Notes: a model not told the origin generated them from the sequence alone. DNA of 64,000 nt from JAEWSN01 sp942493335 (GCA_942493335.1 OW818693.1:310001-374000), one strand, 5' to 3'. Shown: positions 43,721-53,029, counted from the first letter of the stretch. Made by a program: numbers and translations.

Positions 43721-45212
43721 AAACAGATTTGACGAAAACACATTCCGTGCCATGCTGGACGACACCCTCAGGGAAGTGACCGTCTCGGATATGCTGCGTG
43801 ACAAAACACTCGACAAGTGCCGCGCCTGGCTTGAAGCGTCAGCTGTGACTGATGCGGTTGATGCGGTCGATGCTGCTGATGATGCTGCAGCCCTGACTGA
43901 TGCGGCAGCCCTGACTGATGCGGCACGTTACCCTGGACAGAAATCTTCGCCGCATGACAAGGAATCCCGCTCCGGCAGGATTCTGCCCTTCTTCTCCCGC
44001 CATGCCCCTGCCCTCCGGGTAGTGGCTGGAATGGCGGCCTGTCTGCTGATTGTCATCCTGATCGGTCAGTTGGATTTGGGCAGGAGCGGCTCCGCGCCCG
44101 CCATGCAGGCCATGGATGCGCCGAATGGGTCTGCGGCTTCCTCCATGGCGGCCGCATCCGTGTCAGCCGAAGCTGCGGCCGTGCCGGACAATGGGGTCCT
44201 GAACACGACCCTTGCACCGAGCATGCAGTTCAGCAAATCCGTAAATGAAGCAGCTACAGGGGCTTCTCCGGCAACGGAAGAGTCCATGGCTGCCGGTTCC
44301 GTATCATCGGATGCGACAGGCGAAAGAATGGAATCCGGGTCGCTGACTGCCGCACCTGGCGCTTCCGCAGCGGGAGGCGGTTCCAATGCCGATGGCACAA
44401 GGATGGCGGACAATACGGTTGAAAAGCCGGCAGTCTCCTCTTCAGCGGCAGCTTCCTCTGAAGCGGCGGAAGCTGCGCCGACGGCGATTTTCGGTATCGC
44501 TGCCGCACCCCCTTCACCTGTTCCAGCACCAAAAGCAAGCGAGGATTCCTTGCTCGGCGCAAGTCTTGTCATGATGCCGAGCAAGGCCATACAATCTTTC
44601 GGGGGAGGCTCCATGCTTTCCATCCTACCGGCACGTCCCGATACATCATTACTGGAAGCGTCATCGCATTCTGTCACAGATGCGTATCCCGGTGCGACGG
44701 TCTTGTCAGAGAACCTGTTTTCCGCGTTTCAGGTATCCGACAGTCTCACAGTGGAGCAATGGAATGCGTCCAACTCCGTACAGGATCTTCTGGTGCAGGT
44801 TGATGAAACCGCTACACCCGGTGGAATAAAAGGCGCGCTCGGCCTGTGGTGGTTGCCCGTGAAAACGGATGCGGAGTGGATGATTGCGCCGGTCCTGACA
44901 AGCCTGGATGCCTCCGGCCACGAATCGGTCCGTCTGGGAACCCCTCTGCCCGTTCGGAACGAGGGGGACTGGCTTGGTACCCTATCCGATTCGTCGGCCC
45001 TGTCCAAGGCGCTTGAGACCGCAACAGGCCATGCCGTGACAGATTGGACCCGCCTGGATGTCGGTAGGGGGACCGGTTTCCTGGTCTGCTGGCAGGAGGG
45101 GGATGTCTCCTTCTGCATGCCATTTCTGGATCAGCCGGCAAAGATCGGTCTTGAAAATGGCCGGGCTTATCCATGGAATGCGCTGAAGGCAACGGTTGCC
45201 CCGCTTTTCTGA
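43710..45212 (+). CDS. Single-pass membrane protein, probable anti-sigma factor
   Basis: The 500-residue protein starts at a GTG with GGGAGGTG upstream and overlaps the sigma gene by 11 bases. Residues 1-100 are a charged cytoplasmic part (FRAMLDDTLREVTVSDMLRD) with a short Ala/Asp repeat. One membrane helix follows (about 101-120, VVAGMAACLLIVILIG). About 190 residues of Ala/Ser/Gly low complexity lead to a globular end (about 330-500) that I cannot place in a family. Gene order, overlap and topology fit an anti-sigma factor whose outer part senses envelope state. No zinc-binding HxxxCxxC motif is present in the N-terminal part, so it would be a non-ZAS type. Confidence 0.7.
   Translation: MAGKNRFDENTFRAMLDDTLREVTVSDMLRDKTLDKCRAWLEASAVTDAVDAVDAADDAAALTDAAALTDAARYPGQKSSPHDKESRSGRILPFFSRHAPALRVVAGMAACLLIVILIGQLDLGRSGSAPAMQAMDAPNGSAASSMAAASVSAEAAAVPDNGVLNTTLAPSMQFSKSVNEAATGASPATEESMAAGSVSSDATGERMESGSLTAAPGASAAGGGSNADGTRMADNTVEKPAVSSSAAASSEAAEAAPTAIFGIAAAPPSPVPAPKASEDSLLGASLVMMPSKAIQSFGGGSMLSILPARPDTSLLEASSHSVTDAYPGATVLSENLFSAFQVSDSLTVEQWNASNSVQDLLVQVDETATPGGIKGALGLWWLPVKTDAEWMIAPVLTSLDASGHESVRLGTPLPVRNEGDWLGTLSDSSALSKALETATGHAVTDWTRLDVGRGTGFLVCWQEGDVSFCMPFLDQPAKIGLENGRAYPWNALKATVAPLF
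43887..43922 (+). repeat. 18-bp tandem duplication in the membrane protein gene
   Basis: GCAGCCCTGACTGATGCG occurs twice in direct succession (43887-43904 and 43905-43922), encoding AALTDA twice. Related GATGCGGT copies precede it. It lengthens an Ala/Asp linker before the membrane helix without breaking the frame. Confidence 0.85.
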
Positions 45213-45230
45213 AAAAAACCGCAAATGCGG

Positions 45231-45259
45231 TTGACAAAAGGGTTGTCGTCCTGTATCAT
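45231..45259 (+). promoter_or_regulatory. Promoter of tRNA-Tyr
   Basis: TTGACA (45231-45236), a 17-base spacer and TATCAT (45254-45259) lie about 70 bases before tRNA-Tyr and just after the stop of the membrane protein gene. Confidence 0.75.
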
Positions 45260-45331
45260 AGTTTATGCGGTTCGGAAAACACCGGATGTGAAAACCCGGC
45301 AACACCGGAAACCCGCATGAAAACCATACAT

Positions 45332-45417
45332 GGGAGATTTCCCGAGCGGCCAATGGGGGCAGACTGTAAATCTGTTGTCTGACGACTTCGGTGGTTCGAA
45401 TCCACCATCTCCCACCA
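45332..45417 (+). tRNA. tRNA-Tyr (anticodon GTA)
   Basis: GGGAGAT (45332-45338) pairs with ATCTCCC (45407-45413). The anticodon loop CTGTAAA gives GTA, a long variable arm is present as expected for a class II tRNA, the T-loop is TTCGAAT, and ACCA is encoded at the end. Confidence 0.95.
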
Positions 45418-45449
45418 AAATACGATGTGTGAAAACACATCGTATTTTT
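45417..45449 (+). terminator. Terminator of tRNA-Tyr
   Basis: AAAATACGATGTGT pairs exactly with ACACATCGTATTTT around the tetraloop GAAA, followed by T. It starts at the last base of the tRNA. Confidence 0.92.
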
Positions 45450-45565
45450 CTATACGGATCCATGTCCGGGCGGGAAAGGGGACATTCGTCGGGAACAGGC
45501 AGACAGGCGCCTTTTCCGAGAGATGACACCCTTGCCGGCAACAAGCCATCTTCCGGAGGGTTGTC

Positions 45566-46636
45566 ATGACATACGACATCGCCATCATCGGAGCCGGTCC
45601 GGCCGGGGCCACCCTGGCCCGGAAAATCCATCCCGACTACAAGGTGCTTCTTCTGGATCGCCGTGACCTGCTGGAACCGGAGAACGCACCTGCGGACAAA
45701 TGCTGCGGCGGTCTCCTGGCCCCGGATGCGCAGGAAATCTTCGGGCGCATGGGTCTTGCCATTCCCAAAAGCGTGCTGGTGGATCCCCAATTGTTCCTGG
45801 TCCGAACCATGGACTTCGACAACGGGCGCGAACGCCATTACCAACGGTTCTATTTCAATATGGACAGAACCCGTTTTGATTCCTGGCTCGTATCGCTCGT
45901 ACCGGATTCCGTTGATCTTGCGTTCGGCTGCAAGTTCACAGGTTTCGTAGAGGAACGGGAAGGCGTCAGTTTTGCCCTCACGCATGAAAACAAGGTGCAT
46001 ACCGTACATGCGCGCATGCTCATCGGCGCGGACGGTGCCTGGTCCAGAGTCCGTCGACAGGCATTTCCGGATGCCCATATCAAACGCTATGTGGCCATTC
46101 AGGAATGGTTTCCCTGCAAGGATGCGATTCCGCACTTCGGCGCTGTATTTGACAGTGAAATCACGGATTTCTACGGTTGGACCATATCAAAGGACAATTG
46201 GCTGATCGTCGGCGTTGCGCTTGAGGAAGGCCCGGACATCCAGAAGAAATTCACCCGGTTCAAGGAGAAGCTGTCGGACGCAGGTTTCATGCTGGGGTCA
46301 CCGGTCAGGCGGGAGGGAACGCGCATCAACCGACCCATGAACGGCAGGCAGATCATCACGGGGGACGACCGGGTCGCACTCGTCGGAGAATCGGCAGGCT
46401 TCATCAGCCCCAGTTCCGCAGAAGGCATCAGCTATGCGATCAAAAGCGCCCTGACGCTCGCAGACTGCCTGGATGAAGGGCTGTACGGCATCGGAGCCCG
46501 GTACGCGAAGAACACCCGCTATCTGCGCAGGAACATTTTGTTGAAAAACCTGAAAAAGCCGTTCATGTACCAGCCTTCCATCCGGAATCTGGCCATGATG
46601 ACCGGCCTTTTCAGCAGCAAGGTGGATCGGGAGTGA
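45566..46636 (+). CDS. FAD-dependent oxidoreductase, geranylgeranyl-reductase family
   Basis: The 356-residue flavoprotein has an N-terminal dinucleotide fold (DIAIIGAGPAGATLAR), a cysteine pair KCCGGLLAPDAQ near residue 47, and the second FAD motif GDDRVALVGESAGFISPSSAEG near 270. This layout is that of geranylgeranyl reductase-like proteins, which hydrogenate isoprenoid chains in lipids or quinones; Escherichia coli CbrA is a relative of unknown substrate. The CCGG segment is the site associated with the family. GGAGG lies before the ATG. Saturation of a polyprenyl carrier for the nearby glycosylation genes is possible but unproven, since the next gene is convergent. Confidence 0.82.
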   Translation: MTYDIAIIGAGPAGATLARKIHPDYKVLLLDRRDLLEPENAPADKCCGGLLAPDAQEIFGRMGLAIPKSVLVDPQLFLVRTMDFDNGRERHYQRFYFNMDRTRFDSWLVSLVPDSVDLAFGCKFTGFVEEREGVSFALTHENKVHTVHARMLIGADGAWSRVRRQAFPDAHIKRYVAIQEWFPCKDAIPHFGAVFDSEITDFYGWTISKDNWLIVGVALEEGPDIQKKFTRFKEKLSDAGFMLGSPVRREGTRINRPMNGRQIITGDDRVALVGESAGFISPSSAEGISYAIKSALTLADCLDEGLYGIGARYAKNTRYLRRNILLKNLKKPFMYQPSIRNLAMMTGLFSSKVDRE

Positions 46637-46706
46637 TTGGTTGGGTTTCTGCTGACGCTACGGAAGGGTGACTGTCGGCACGGAAGATTGGTAGATTCCG
46701 AAACAT

Positions 46707-47696
46707 TCAGGATCCGCGCGGTTCGTTTTCCCGTCTTTGATAACGCGGGCTTTCCCGTTCCGACAGGTTCAGCGTCTCCCGGACGATGTAGAGCGGACGG
46801 TTTTTCACCTCGTCATAAATGCGGCCGATATATTCGCCGATGATGCCGAGAATCAGCAGCGTGATGCCGTTGAAGAACAGGATGGCGGCGATGAGGGAAG
46901 CCCAGCCTGGCTGGGTGGTTTCAGGCCGGATCAGGTGCTGCAGCAGCACCGTGATGAGGTAGATGAAACTGGCGGCTGAAATGAAGGAACCAAGCCAGGT
47001 TGCGATCTTCAGCGGCTTGAAGGAAAAGGACATGATTCCGTCCATCGCGAGTTTCAGCATTTTCTTCAGTGGATATTTCGTGGTACCGGCGAAGCGTTCG
47101 GAGCGCTCGAATTCGAGGGCGGTCTGCTTGAATCCGACCCAGCTCATGAGTCCGCGCACATACCGGTTGCGTTCCGGCAGCTGCTTCAGCGCATCGGCCA
47201 CACTCCGGTCGATGAGCCGGAAATCGCCGGTATCCACCGGGATGTCGACGTCGGTGACCGCGCGCAGCAGGCGATAGAATGCCATCGCCGTCGTTTTCTT
47301 GAAGAAGGAATCGCCTTCGCGGGAAGTTCGTTTTCCATAAACAATATCGAATCCGGCCCGCCATTTTGCGATCATGTCGGGAATCAGCTCCGGCGGATCC
47401 TGCAGATCCCCGTCGATGATCACCATGCAGCGCCCGCCGGCGAAATCCATGCCCGCGGTGATGGCGGTCTGGTGTCCGAAATTTCGTGAAAAATCAATGA
47501 GCTTCACCCGGGAATCCTCCAGGCAGACCGCATGCAGCATTTCGGCGGTCTTGTCGCGGCTGCCGTCATTGATGAAGACGATTTCATAGGTTTCCCCGGA
47601 TGCCTCCATGACCTGGCGCAAACGCCTGCAGGTTTCGGTGAGAACTTCCTCTTCGTTGTACATGGGAACAATGATGGAACAGAGAATCGGCTCCAT
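46707..47696 (-). CDS. GT2 glycosyltransferase, polyprenyl-phosphate sugar synthase (DPM1/GtrB type)
   Basis: The 329-residue enzyme has a GT-A domain with IIVPMYNEEEVL, VFINDGSRDKT and IDGDLQDPPE, the nucleotide-sugar and metal motifs of dolichyl-phosphate mannose synthase-like proteins. Two C-terminal membrane helices (about 232-252 and 265-290) place it in the bactoprenyl-phosphate glucose/mannose synthase group. It should load a sugar from GDP- or UDP-sugar onto undecaprenyl phosphate. The ATG at 47696 follows GAGGTG. It is the last gene of a minus-strand cluster with GtrA and a PMT-type transferase, which use such lipid-linked sugars. Confidence 0.9.
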   Translation of the reverse strand: MEPILCSIIVPMYNEEEVLTETCRRLRQVMEASGETYEIVFINDGSRDKTAEMLHAVCLEDSRVKLIDFSRNFGHQTAITAGMDFAGGRCMVIIDGDLQDPPELIPDMIAKWRAGFDIVYGKRTSREGDSFFKKTTAMAFYRLLRAVTDVDIPVDTGDFRLIDRSVADALKQLPERNRYVRGLMSWVGFKQTALEFERSERFAGTTKYPLKKMLKLAMDGIMSFSFKPLKIATWLGSFISAASFIYLITVLLQHLIRPETTQPGWASLIAAILFFNGITLLILGIIGEYIGRIYDEVKNRPLYIVRETLNLSERESPRYQRRENEPRGS

Positions 47697-47750
47697 AGGC
47701 ACCTCGCTGGATTTTACTGCATGAAGATGGCGGTCAGTCAAAACAGTATA

Positions 47751-49148
47751 TCACGGAACCTGTCTCTTTTGTCCTGCGTCGGCCATCATCCGTCCGATCC
47801 CGGAGCCTGCACGGATGGCATAGTTAAGACCCCGGTCCTCCGGCCAGATCTGCGCCATGGAGGCCAAATACAGGCCCGCAGGATCCACTTCCGCCGGCGC
47901 GCGCCTGGAGCCGCTTCCGACGGTTGCAACGGGTTGTGCGTATCGGGAACGCGTCAATTCCGTCCCGCGGACACATGCTTCGTCAAAATCCGGGAAAATG
48001 CGCTTGAGACCGGCGAGGAAGGTGGTTTTCACCGTTTCGTCCGAGGCTGCGTACAGGGGATCGGACGCGTCCAGATAGCGGGACAAATACACCTGGTGGC
48101 TGCCGTATGGATCCGGACCCATCAAACGGGTATGTTCGACCAGTACGACAAAGGGGATGTCCAAATCCGCGACTGTTGTCCAGTACCAGGGCGAAAGGCT
48201 CCTGTCCATGGCTATTCGCAGGCACAGGTTTGCTTTATGTCGAATGGCGGTTGGACCGAAGGCGACATGTGTCTCCGGAGTATGCATAAGCCTTCTTTTC
48301 GTTTCTTCATCAAGCAGCGGCGGAAACGTCTCCGGCGCACCCGTATAAAGGACCTGCCGGTAATGGCCGAGATCTGCCGCCGGCTCGCCGTGATTGTCCG
48401 ATTCCGCCTTGAGCACGAAATCCTGTTCCGCCTGTTTGTCCACACAACCGACCCGGACGCCTGTGCGAATGCTGCCCCCCGAATCAAGGATTGCCTGTTC
48501 CATCCGGTGGAACAGAGGCATGAAACCGCCTTCCGGATAACCAAGGGATTCCTTGGCGATGCCTTTTGCCCTGGAGGCACCCCGAAGTTTGAACTTGTTC
48601 CAGATCCAGGTGCCGGAAACGGCTTCGGCGTCGCTGTCGAATTTGGACCGCAGAAGAGGTTCCCACAGGCAGTCATAGGCCGCCTGTCCGCCTAACCGAA
48701 TCAGCCATTCGCGGGCTGTGATGCGGTCCAGCTTCCAGGGATTCTTCCAGAATCGCGCCATCAGCACCAGTATGCCTGTCCGTACGCGTGCGGAGAACGG
48801 CATGGCCTTGAAACGGAGCAGATCGAACGGAGAAGTGAACGGATGGAGCCTTTTGTCCTTGTAGATGGCATTGGCGGGCTCATGCCAGTGCAGTCCATCC
48901 ATCAGGTCAAAGCGTTCAAACAGATTCAACAGTTCCGAGTCCGAAGTGAACATGTGGTGATAGATATGCTCCAGTCTTGCGGCCCCTGCCGTGCTGTCGG
49001 CGGAAAGCCCGCCAAGCTGCGGGGAGGCCTCGAAGACAGTGACGGAAATGCCCGCGTCCGCCAAGGCAAGCGCGGCGGAAAGACCGCAGGCGCCCCCGCC
49101 GATCACCGCAACCGGGAGGGTGGAAACAGAGCCGTTCTCCCGCATCAT
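47751..49148 (-). CDS. NAD(P)/FAD-dependent oxidoreductase (protoporphyrinogen oxidase / amine oxidase-like)
   Basis: The 465-residue protein starts with a dinucleotide fold (VAVIGGGACGLSAALALADA), a second motif GGLSAD and a C-terminal FAD segment (GLYLASMAQIWPEDRGLNYA). The family includes phytoene desaturases, HemY-like enzymes and UDP-galactopyranose mutase-like proteins, and many members in glycan gene clusters have no known reaction. Here it overlaps the GtrA gene by 4 bases (ATGA) and precedes the polyprenyl-phosphate sugar synthase, so a role in sugar or lipid carrier modification is suggested. A heme role is less likely, because no other heme genes are nearby. Confidence 0.82.
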   Translation of the reverse strand: MMRENGSVSTLPVAVIGGGACGLSAALALADAGISVTVFEASPQLGGLSADSTAGAARLEHIYHHMFTSDSELLNLFERFDLMDGLHWHEPANAIYKDKRLHPFTSPFDLLRFKAMPFSARVRTGILVLMARFWKNPWKLDRITAREWLIRLGGQAAYDCLWEPLLRSKFDSDAEAVSGTWIWNKFKLRGASRAKGIAKESLGYPEGGFMPLFHRMEQAILDSGGSIRTGVRVGCVDKQAEQDFVLKAESDNHGEPAADLGHYRQVLYTGAPETFPPLLDEETKRRLMHTPETHVAFGPTAIRHKANLCLRIAMDRSLSPWYWTTVADLDIPFVVLVEHTRLMGPDPYGSHQVYLSRYLDASDPLYAASDETVKTTFLAGLKRIFPDFDEACVRGTELTRSRYAQPVATVGSGSRRAPAEVDPAGLYLASMAQIWPEDRGLNYAIRAGSGIGRMMADAGQKRQVP

Positions 49149-49606
49149 TTATATATCACCTTCTTGTACAGGATGAAATTCCAGGAAACGATAAAGAACA
49201 TGATCAGGATTTTCGGCAGATACAGGACGGGCCAGGAACCGTCTCCGGTCCACAATACCAGCAGATGACGGATGGCGCTGAACAGGAAGATGTTTCCGAC
49301 GACAAGGTTGAAGGCAAAGAGGAAGCCATAGGAGAGGATCTGTTTCCAGAAATCACTTTTGGACCGGAAGGCGAACAGGCGGTTCATCAGGAAATTGAGC
49401 CAGAAAATCACAGTGTAGACGCCGATGTTCACAACGAGCTCCGGCACGGAAAGCCAGTTCCGGAAGAGGATGAACAGGGTGTATTCCACACCGAAGGATG
49501 TGAAACCAACCACCAGGTAACGGAGGAATTGTCCCACGGTTTCTTTCGTCAGGCGGTTTGCCAGGAATGGAATCCTGACGAGCAAGGCATGGACGCGGTT
49601 GACCAT
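49145..49606 (-). CDS. GtrA family membrane protein
   Basis: The 153-residue protein has four membrane helices in the GtrA pattern (FLRYLVVGFTSFGVEYTLF, then WLNFLMNRLFAFRS). Family members are thought to move or handle polyprenyl-phosphate-linked sugars at the membrane. The start at 49606 follows AGGGAA; the open frame to 49630 overlaps the upstream transferase. It sits 11 bases after the PMT-type gene and overlaps the FAD oxidoreductase gene, so it is inside one translationally linked unit. Confidence 0.88.
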   Translation of the reverse strand: MVNRVHALLVRIPFLANRLTKETVGQFLRYLVVGFTSFGVEYTLFILFRNWLSVPELVVNIGVYTVIFWLNFLMNRLFAFRSKSDFWKQILSYGFLFAFNLVVGNIFLFSAIRHLLVLWTGDGSWPVLYLPKILIMFFIVSWNFILYKKVIYK

Positions 49607-49617
49607 ATGATTCCCTT

Positions 49618-51453
49618 TCACCATTCCCAACGCGGAAGAATGCGCAACCCGTCAAGCCACAGGCGCGGCACCGGGATGCCTGACATCAGGGGGTAGTAGG
49701 CGACAAAAAGGGCGACGGCGATGCAAAGCAGGATATTGATGCTTTTCCTTTTCATGATTCCCTGCTTTTCCATAAAGCGAAACAGGATGCCTGCCATCAG
49801 GATGAGAAACGGTGTACAGGAAAAGTAATGATAGATGAACGTCATCTTGCGGGGAGAGAAAATCCAGGGCAAATATTGGGCCATCCAGCCGACCAGCGGG
49901 AACCAGAGGAGTTTGTCCGGTTCCTTGCCCTTCTTTCTGCCTGCTGTGTATTGATACAGCAGCATGATGAGGATGGCGACCATCCCCACAAGACCGGACC
50001 ACCAGACAATGGGATTTCCAAAAGATGCGATGGCTTCATCGAAAGGAGGTTTCAACAACGCTGCATCATAGAAGAAGATGGGGCGGAGATCCAGCGGCCA
50101 CTCATACCAGAAGGAATAGTAGGGATGGGGGGCTGTGACGCCCTTGTGATATTCGTACATGCTTTTTTGGGATTCAATGATCCAGGTGAGGAAAGGCTTC
50201 GTTTTGTCATGATGCGGGACAGGCAGGTAGCTGAGCGAGTAGACAATGGCGGGAACCACGATGAACAGTACAATGCAGATCAGGCAGGTGAGATAGAAAT
50301 ACTTGACGACCCAGCCTCCGACCCCTTGGATTTTCTCCTTCGCCTCCAGTCGTTCCCGGTTCTGCCGGTTCTTGAACTCCCTGAATTCGACCGTACGCGA
50401 GAAAAAGAACAGAAAGGCAAGGCCAAATGCCGCATAGAAGCCGATCCATTTCACTGCGCCTGCCAGACCCAGGAAAAGGCCGGAAAGGGCAAGCGGCTGG
50501 ATGGATTTCCAGAATCCCTTTTCATAGGCAGGTTCGTCAAGATACACCAGCATGAAGTAGTAGGCGGCCATGATGAAAAAGAGGAGATAACTGTCCACTG
50601 TGCCGATGCGGGTTTGCGTGAAATGCATGAAATCGACGGCGAAGAACAGCGTGCAGAAGGTTGCCCAGTAGGAATCCTTGAACAGCCGCTTTGCCATTGC
50701 GAACATGAGGGGAAGCATCAACGCGCCAACAAGCGTGCCCAGCCAACGCCAGCCGAAAGGTGTCATGCCCATGATGGCGATGCCGACTTCCATGATGTCC
50801 TTGCCAAGCGGAGGATGCGTGTTTTCATAGATGACGGGCCAGTTCTTCAATTGCTCCAGGGCCGTACGCGGGAAATAGACCTCGTCAAAGTACGTGTTGT
50901 TCAGCACACTTGGCCTGTAGGGGACGATTTCCTGCTCGTCAAACAGCTTTTCGACGCCGGGGGCACCCTTCACGTCTGTCACGGTGAAGTCCTTCAGCTG
51001 TTCCTTTCCGTGGAAGAAGGCGAGCTCCCTGTATTCCGCCTGCCAGAATCCCGTCTTCTTTCCATCCTTTTTCATGGCCTGTTCCAGGGCGGTGATCCGG
51101 ATTCGACTCGTCACGACACCATCCTGGCTGTAGGCCCAACGGAAAAGGGCTTCCATATCCACGTTCGTGAAGGGGACGAATTGTCCGTCCTTTTCCGCCT
51201 CGATGTCCAATGAGCCGAAACAGCCCCATACAGGGCCCAGGCCTCCGAACAGGAGGGTGCGGTCGATCGTGACCTCGCGTCCAAAGTCCACGACAAAGGA
51301 ATCACCCTTGTTCTGGGGTGTCCATCCGGTTTGCGGCGAACGGAACGAACCGAGCCAGATCATGGCCACGCAGAGATAGACGGCTGCGATCAGCCAGGCT
51401 CTTTTCTTGTCATTCATGGTCATATGGGCGGGGTTCCGTGTCAAATCGGTCAT
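49618..51453 (-). CDS. Protein O-mannosyltransferase-type GT39 enzyme (PMT)
   Basis: The 611-residue membrane protein has a leading soluble part with a beta-sandwich look (residues 40-170), then about ten helices. The first luminal loop carries TYFDEVYFPRTA and YENTHPPLGKDIME. Acidic residues and HPPLGK of this kind are the catalytic signature of PMT and ArnT-like enzymes. The C-terminal helices (YHYFSCTPFLILMAGILF) match the PMT four-helix end. It should move a sugar, probably mannose, from polyprenyl phosphate to Ser/Thr of secreted proteins. The ATG at 51453 overlaps the upstream stop as ATGA, which fixes the start. Residues 40-170 are an unusual insertion for a bacterial PMT. Confidence 0.88.
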   Translation of the reverse strand: MTDLTRNPAHMTMNDKKRAWLIAAVYLCVAMIWLGSFRSPQTGWTPQNKGDSFVVDFGREVTIDRTLLFGGLGPVWGCFGSLDIEAEKDGQFVPFTNVDMEALFRWAYSQDGVVTSRIRITALEQAMKKDGKKTGFWQAEYRELAFFHGKEQLKDFTVTDVKGAPGVEKLFDEQEIVPYRPSVLNNTYFDEVYFPRTALEQLKNWPVIYENTHPPLGKDIMEVGIAIMGMTPFGWRWLGTLVGALMLPLMFAMAKRLFKDSYWATFCTLFFAVDFMHFTQTRIGTVDSYLLFFIMAAYYFMLVYLDEPAYEKGFWKSIQPLALSGLFLGLAGAVKWIGFYAAFGLAFLFFFSRTVEFREFKNRQNRERLEAKEKIQGVGGWVVKYFYLTCLICIVLFIVVPAIVYSLSYLPVPHHDKTKPFLTWIIESQKSMYEYHKGVTAPHPYYSFWYEWPLDLRPIFFYDAALLKPPFDEAIASFGNPIVWWSGLVGMVAILIMLLYQYTAGRKKGKEPDKLLWFPLVGWMAQYLPWIFSPRKMTFIYHYFSCTPFLILMAGILFRFMEKQGIMKRKSINILLCIAVALFVAYYPLMSGIPVPRLWLDGLRILPRWEW

Positions 51454-52802
51454 TTGGGTTTCCGCCTTTCCGTTGGTGGGAGACCTGCAGCAGGCCGGGA
51501 CAGGAAATGGTTCGGGAGAGGATGGATCGCGGGATCGACCCACGGATTTTTGAACAGGATGACAAGGGTACAACCGTAAGCGAAAAGCATAAGGATGGAC
51601 GCTGCGAAGGCACGCATATCCGCGACGGGAAGCCAGTATTGCAGGGACCAGCTCAGGTCATAGACAGCCCATTGATTGAACGCTGTGACGGCGGAGACCA
51701 GCAGATAGGGCCAGAGCAGGCGTGTTTCATAAAGAACGCACGCCGCACCGATCAACAGGGCCGGAACCAGATACCGTTCATGCATTTTCGTCATGAAAAG
51801 AAACGAGGAGAACAGGGCGATCCAGGAAGCGATGAAGATGCGTCCCGGATGATGCGGCTTTCGCAGGAGGAACCATCCGGCAAGCAGAAATCCAGCAGCG
51901 ACGAGCAGGTAACCCCAGACGGACATGGACAGTCCGAGCCGTGGGGTGGAATCCGCCAGAACCTGTCCGCCGAGCGGATACCATAGGTTGAATGCATTCG
52001 CGGTGCCATACGGATAATCCTTGACACTGCGGAAATAGAGATCGAAAAGCCACCAGAAAGGATCAAGCCAGCCCGGTATCCTGCCCGCCAGGGAAGTCGG
52101 TTCATAGAAAGGAAGGACGATGGCAAGATATTCCGCAATGCCTGCGCCCAAAGTCAGGCCGATGGATTTCAACCTGTTTTTCGTGTCCATTCCGGACATC
52201 GCGTGGATAAACGCAATCAGGACAATGGGAGCGAGCAGGCCGCTTTGCGGTTTTGTCAGAACGGAGAGAAGAAAGACAAGCGCAGCCGCCACCGGTTTTT
52301 TTTCAAGGAACAGCAGCAGCACCAGCAGCATGAACAAGGCGGGTATTCCGTCGAACTGGCCCCAGATCGAGGAATCGAAGAGAACGGCGGGATTCATGAA
52401 ATAGAGCGTGCCGATCGCATAGCCCGCACGGGGACGCCCGATTCGGTTTCCGATACGGAAGAGCAGAAAGGCGCCGACGGCATCTGCAAGAACAGACCAG
52501 CATTTGATGAGGAGAACATGGCCGCCGGAACTGATCTGGAAGAAATGGGCGATTTCGCCGGTGATCCAGAGAAGATACTGATAGGCCGGCGCGTACACGA
52601 CATGAAAGGTGCTGTAGAAATCAGCTGTTCCGATATCGGCCAGATACCGGCTCCAGGCAAAATATCCGTACATGTCGACTTCGTAGGGACGGGCCAGCGT
52701 GATGAAAATCCGAAGCAGAATGGCAACAGTGAAAAAGGGTCGCCAAGTCCCCCATTCCTTTTCAGGATCGATCCGGTTTTCCCGTCTTCGCACATGTGCC
52801 AT
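51450..52802 (-). CDS. Multi-pass membrane glycosyltransferase (mannosyltransferase-like)
   Basis: This protein of about 450 residues has ten or more helices. The first outer loop is RPYEVDMYGYFAWSRYLADI, and DSSIWGQFDGIPALFMLL and FLLSVLTKPQSGLLAPIV follow. The W-G-Q-x-D and K-P-Q segments are typical of GT-C enzymes that use polyprenyl-linked sugars, such as the mannosyltransferases of glycan assembly. The start is uncertain: 52802 (GGGGACG upstream) precedes the conserved part, while 52862 is also in frame. It is the first gene of the cluster and overlaps the PMT gene by 4 bases, so both probably build the same glycan. Confidence 0.83.
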   Translation of the reverse strand: MAHVRRRENRIDPEKEWGTWRPFFTVAILLRIFITLARPYEVDMYGYFAWSRYLADIGTADFYSTFHVVYAPAYQYLLWITGEIAHFFQISSGGHVLLIKCWSVLADAVGAFLLFRIGNRIGRPRAGYAIGTLYFMNPAVLFDSSIWGQFDGIPALFMLLVLLLFLEKKPVAAALVFLLSVLTKPQSGLLAPIVLIAFIHAMSGMDTKNRLKSIGLTLGAGIAEYLAIVLPFYEPTSLAGRIPGWLDPFWWLFDLYFRSVKDYPYGTANAFNLWYPLGGQVLADSTPRLGLSMSVWGYLLVAAGFLLAGWFLLRKPHHPGRIFIASWIALFSSFLFMTKMHERYLVPALLIGAACVLYETRLLWPYLLVSAVTAFNQWAVYDLSWSLQYWLPVADMRAFAASILMLFAYGCTLVILFKNPWVDPAIHPLPNHFLSRPAAGLPPTERRKPK

Positions 52803-53029
52803 GCATTCGTCCCCATTGCTGTCGGAAGGCCGGTTTGCGGCTCGCTTCCGGCACCTTGTCATTTTAAACCATCCCGTGCTTGTCCGCAACTGCATGGCAC
52901 GCATTCCAACCGCATTCCACAAAGAAACGGCCTTCGCGGATTCCATGACTTTCAGCAATAAGCACAAATGTGTTCATGAATTGTTCATCCTTTTCTCACA
53001 TTCCGGACATGTATGCTTAGAGCCGCCTG

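Noticed and set aside
49828..51213. 461-codon plus-strand frame opposite the PMT gene
   Set aside because: It is rich in charged residues without domain pattern and lies exactly opposite a clear membrane protein with a coupled start.
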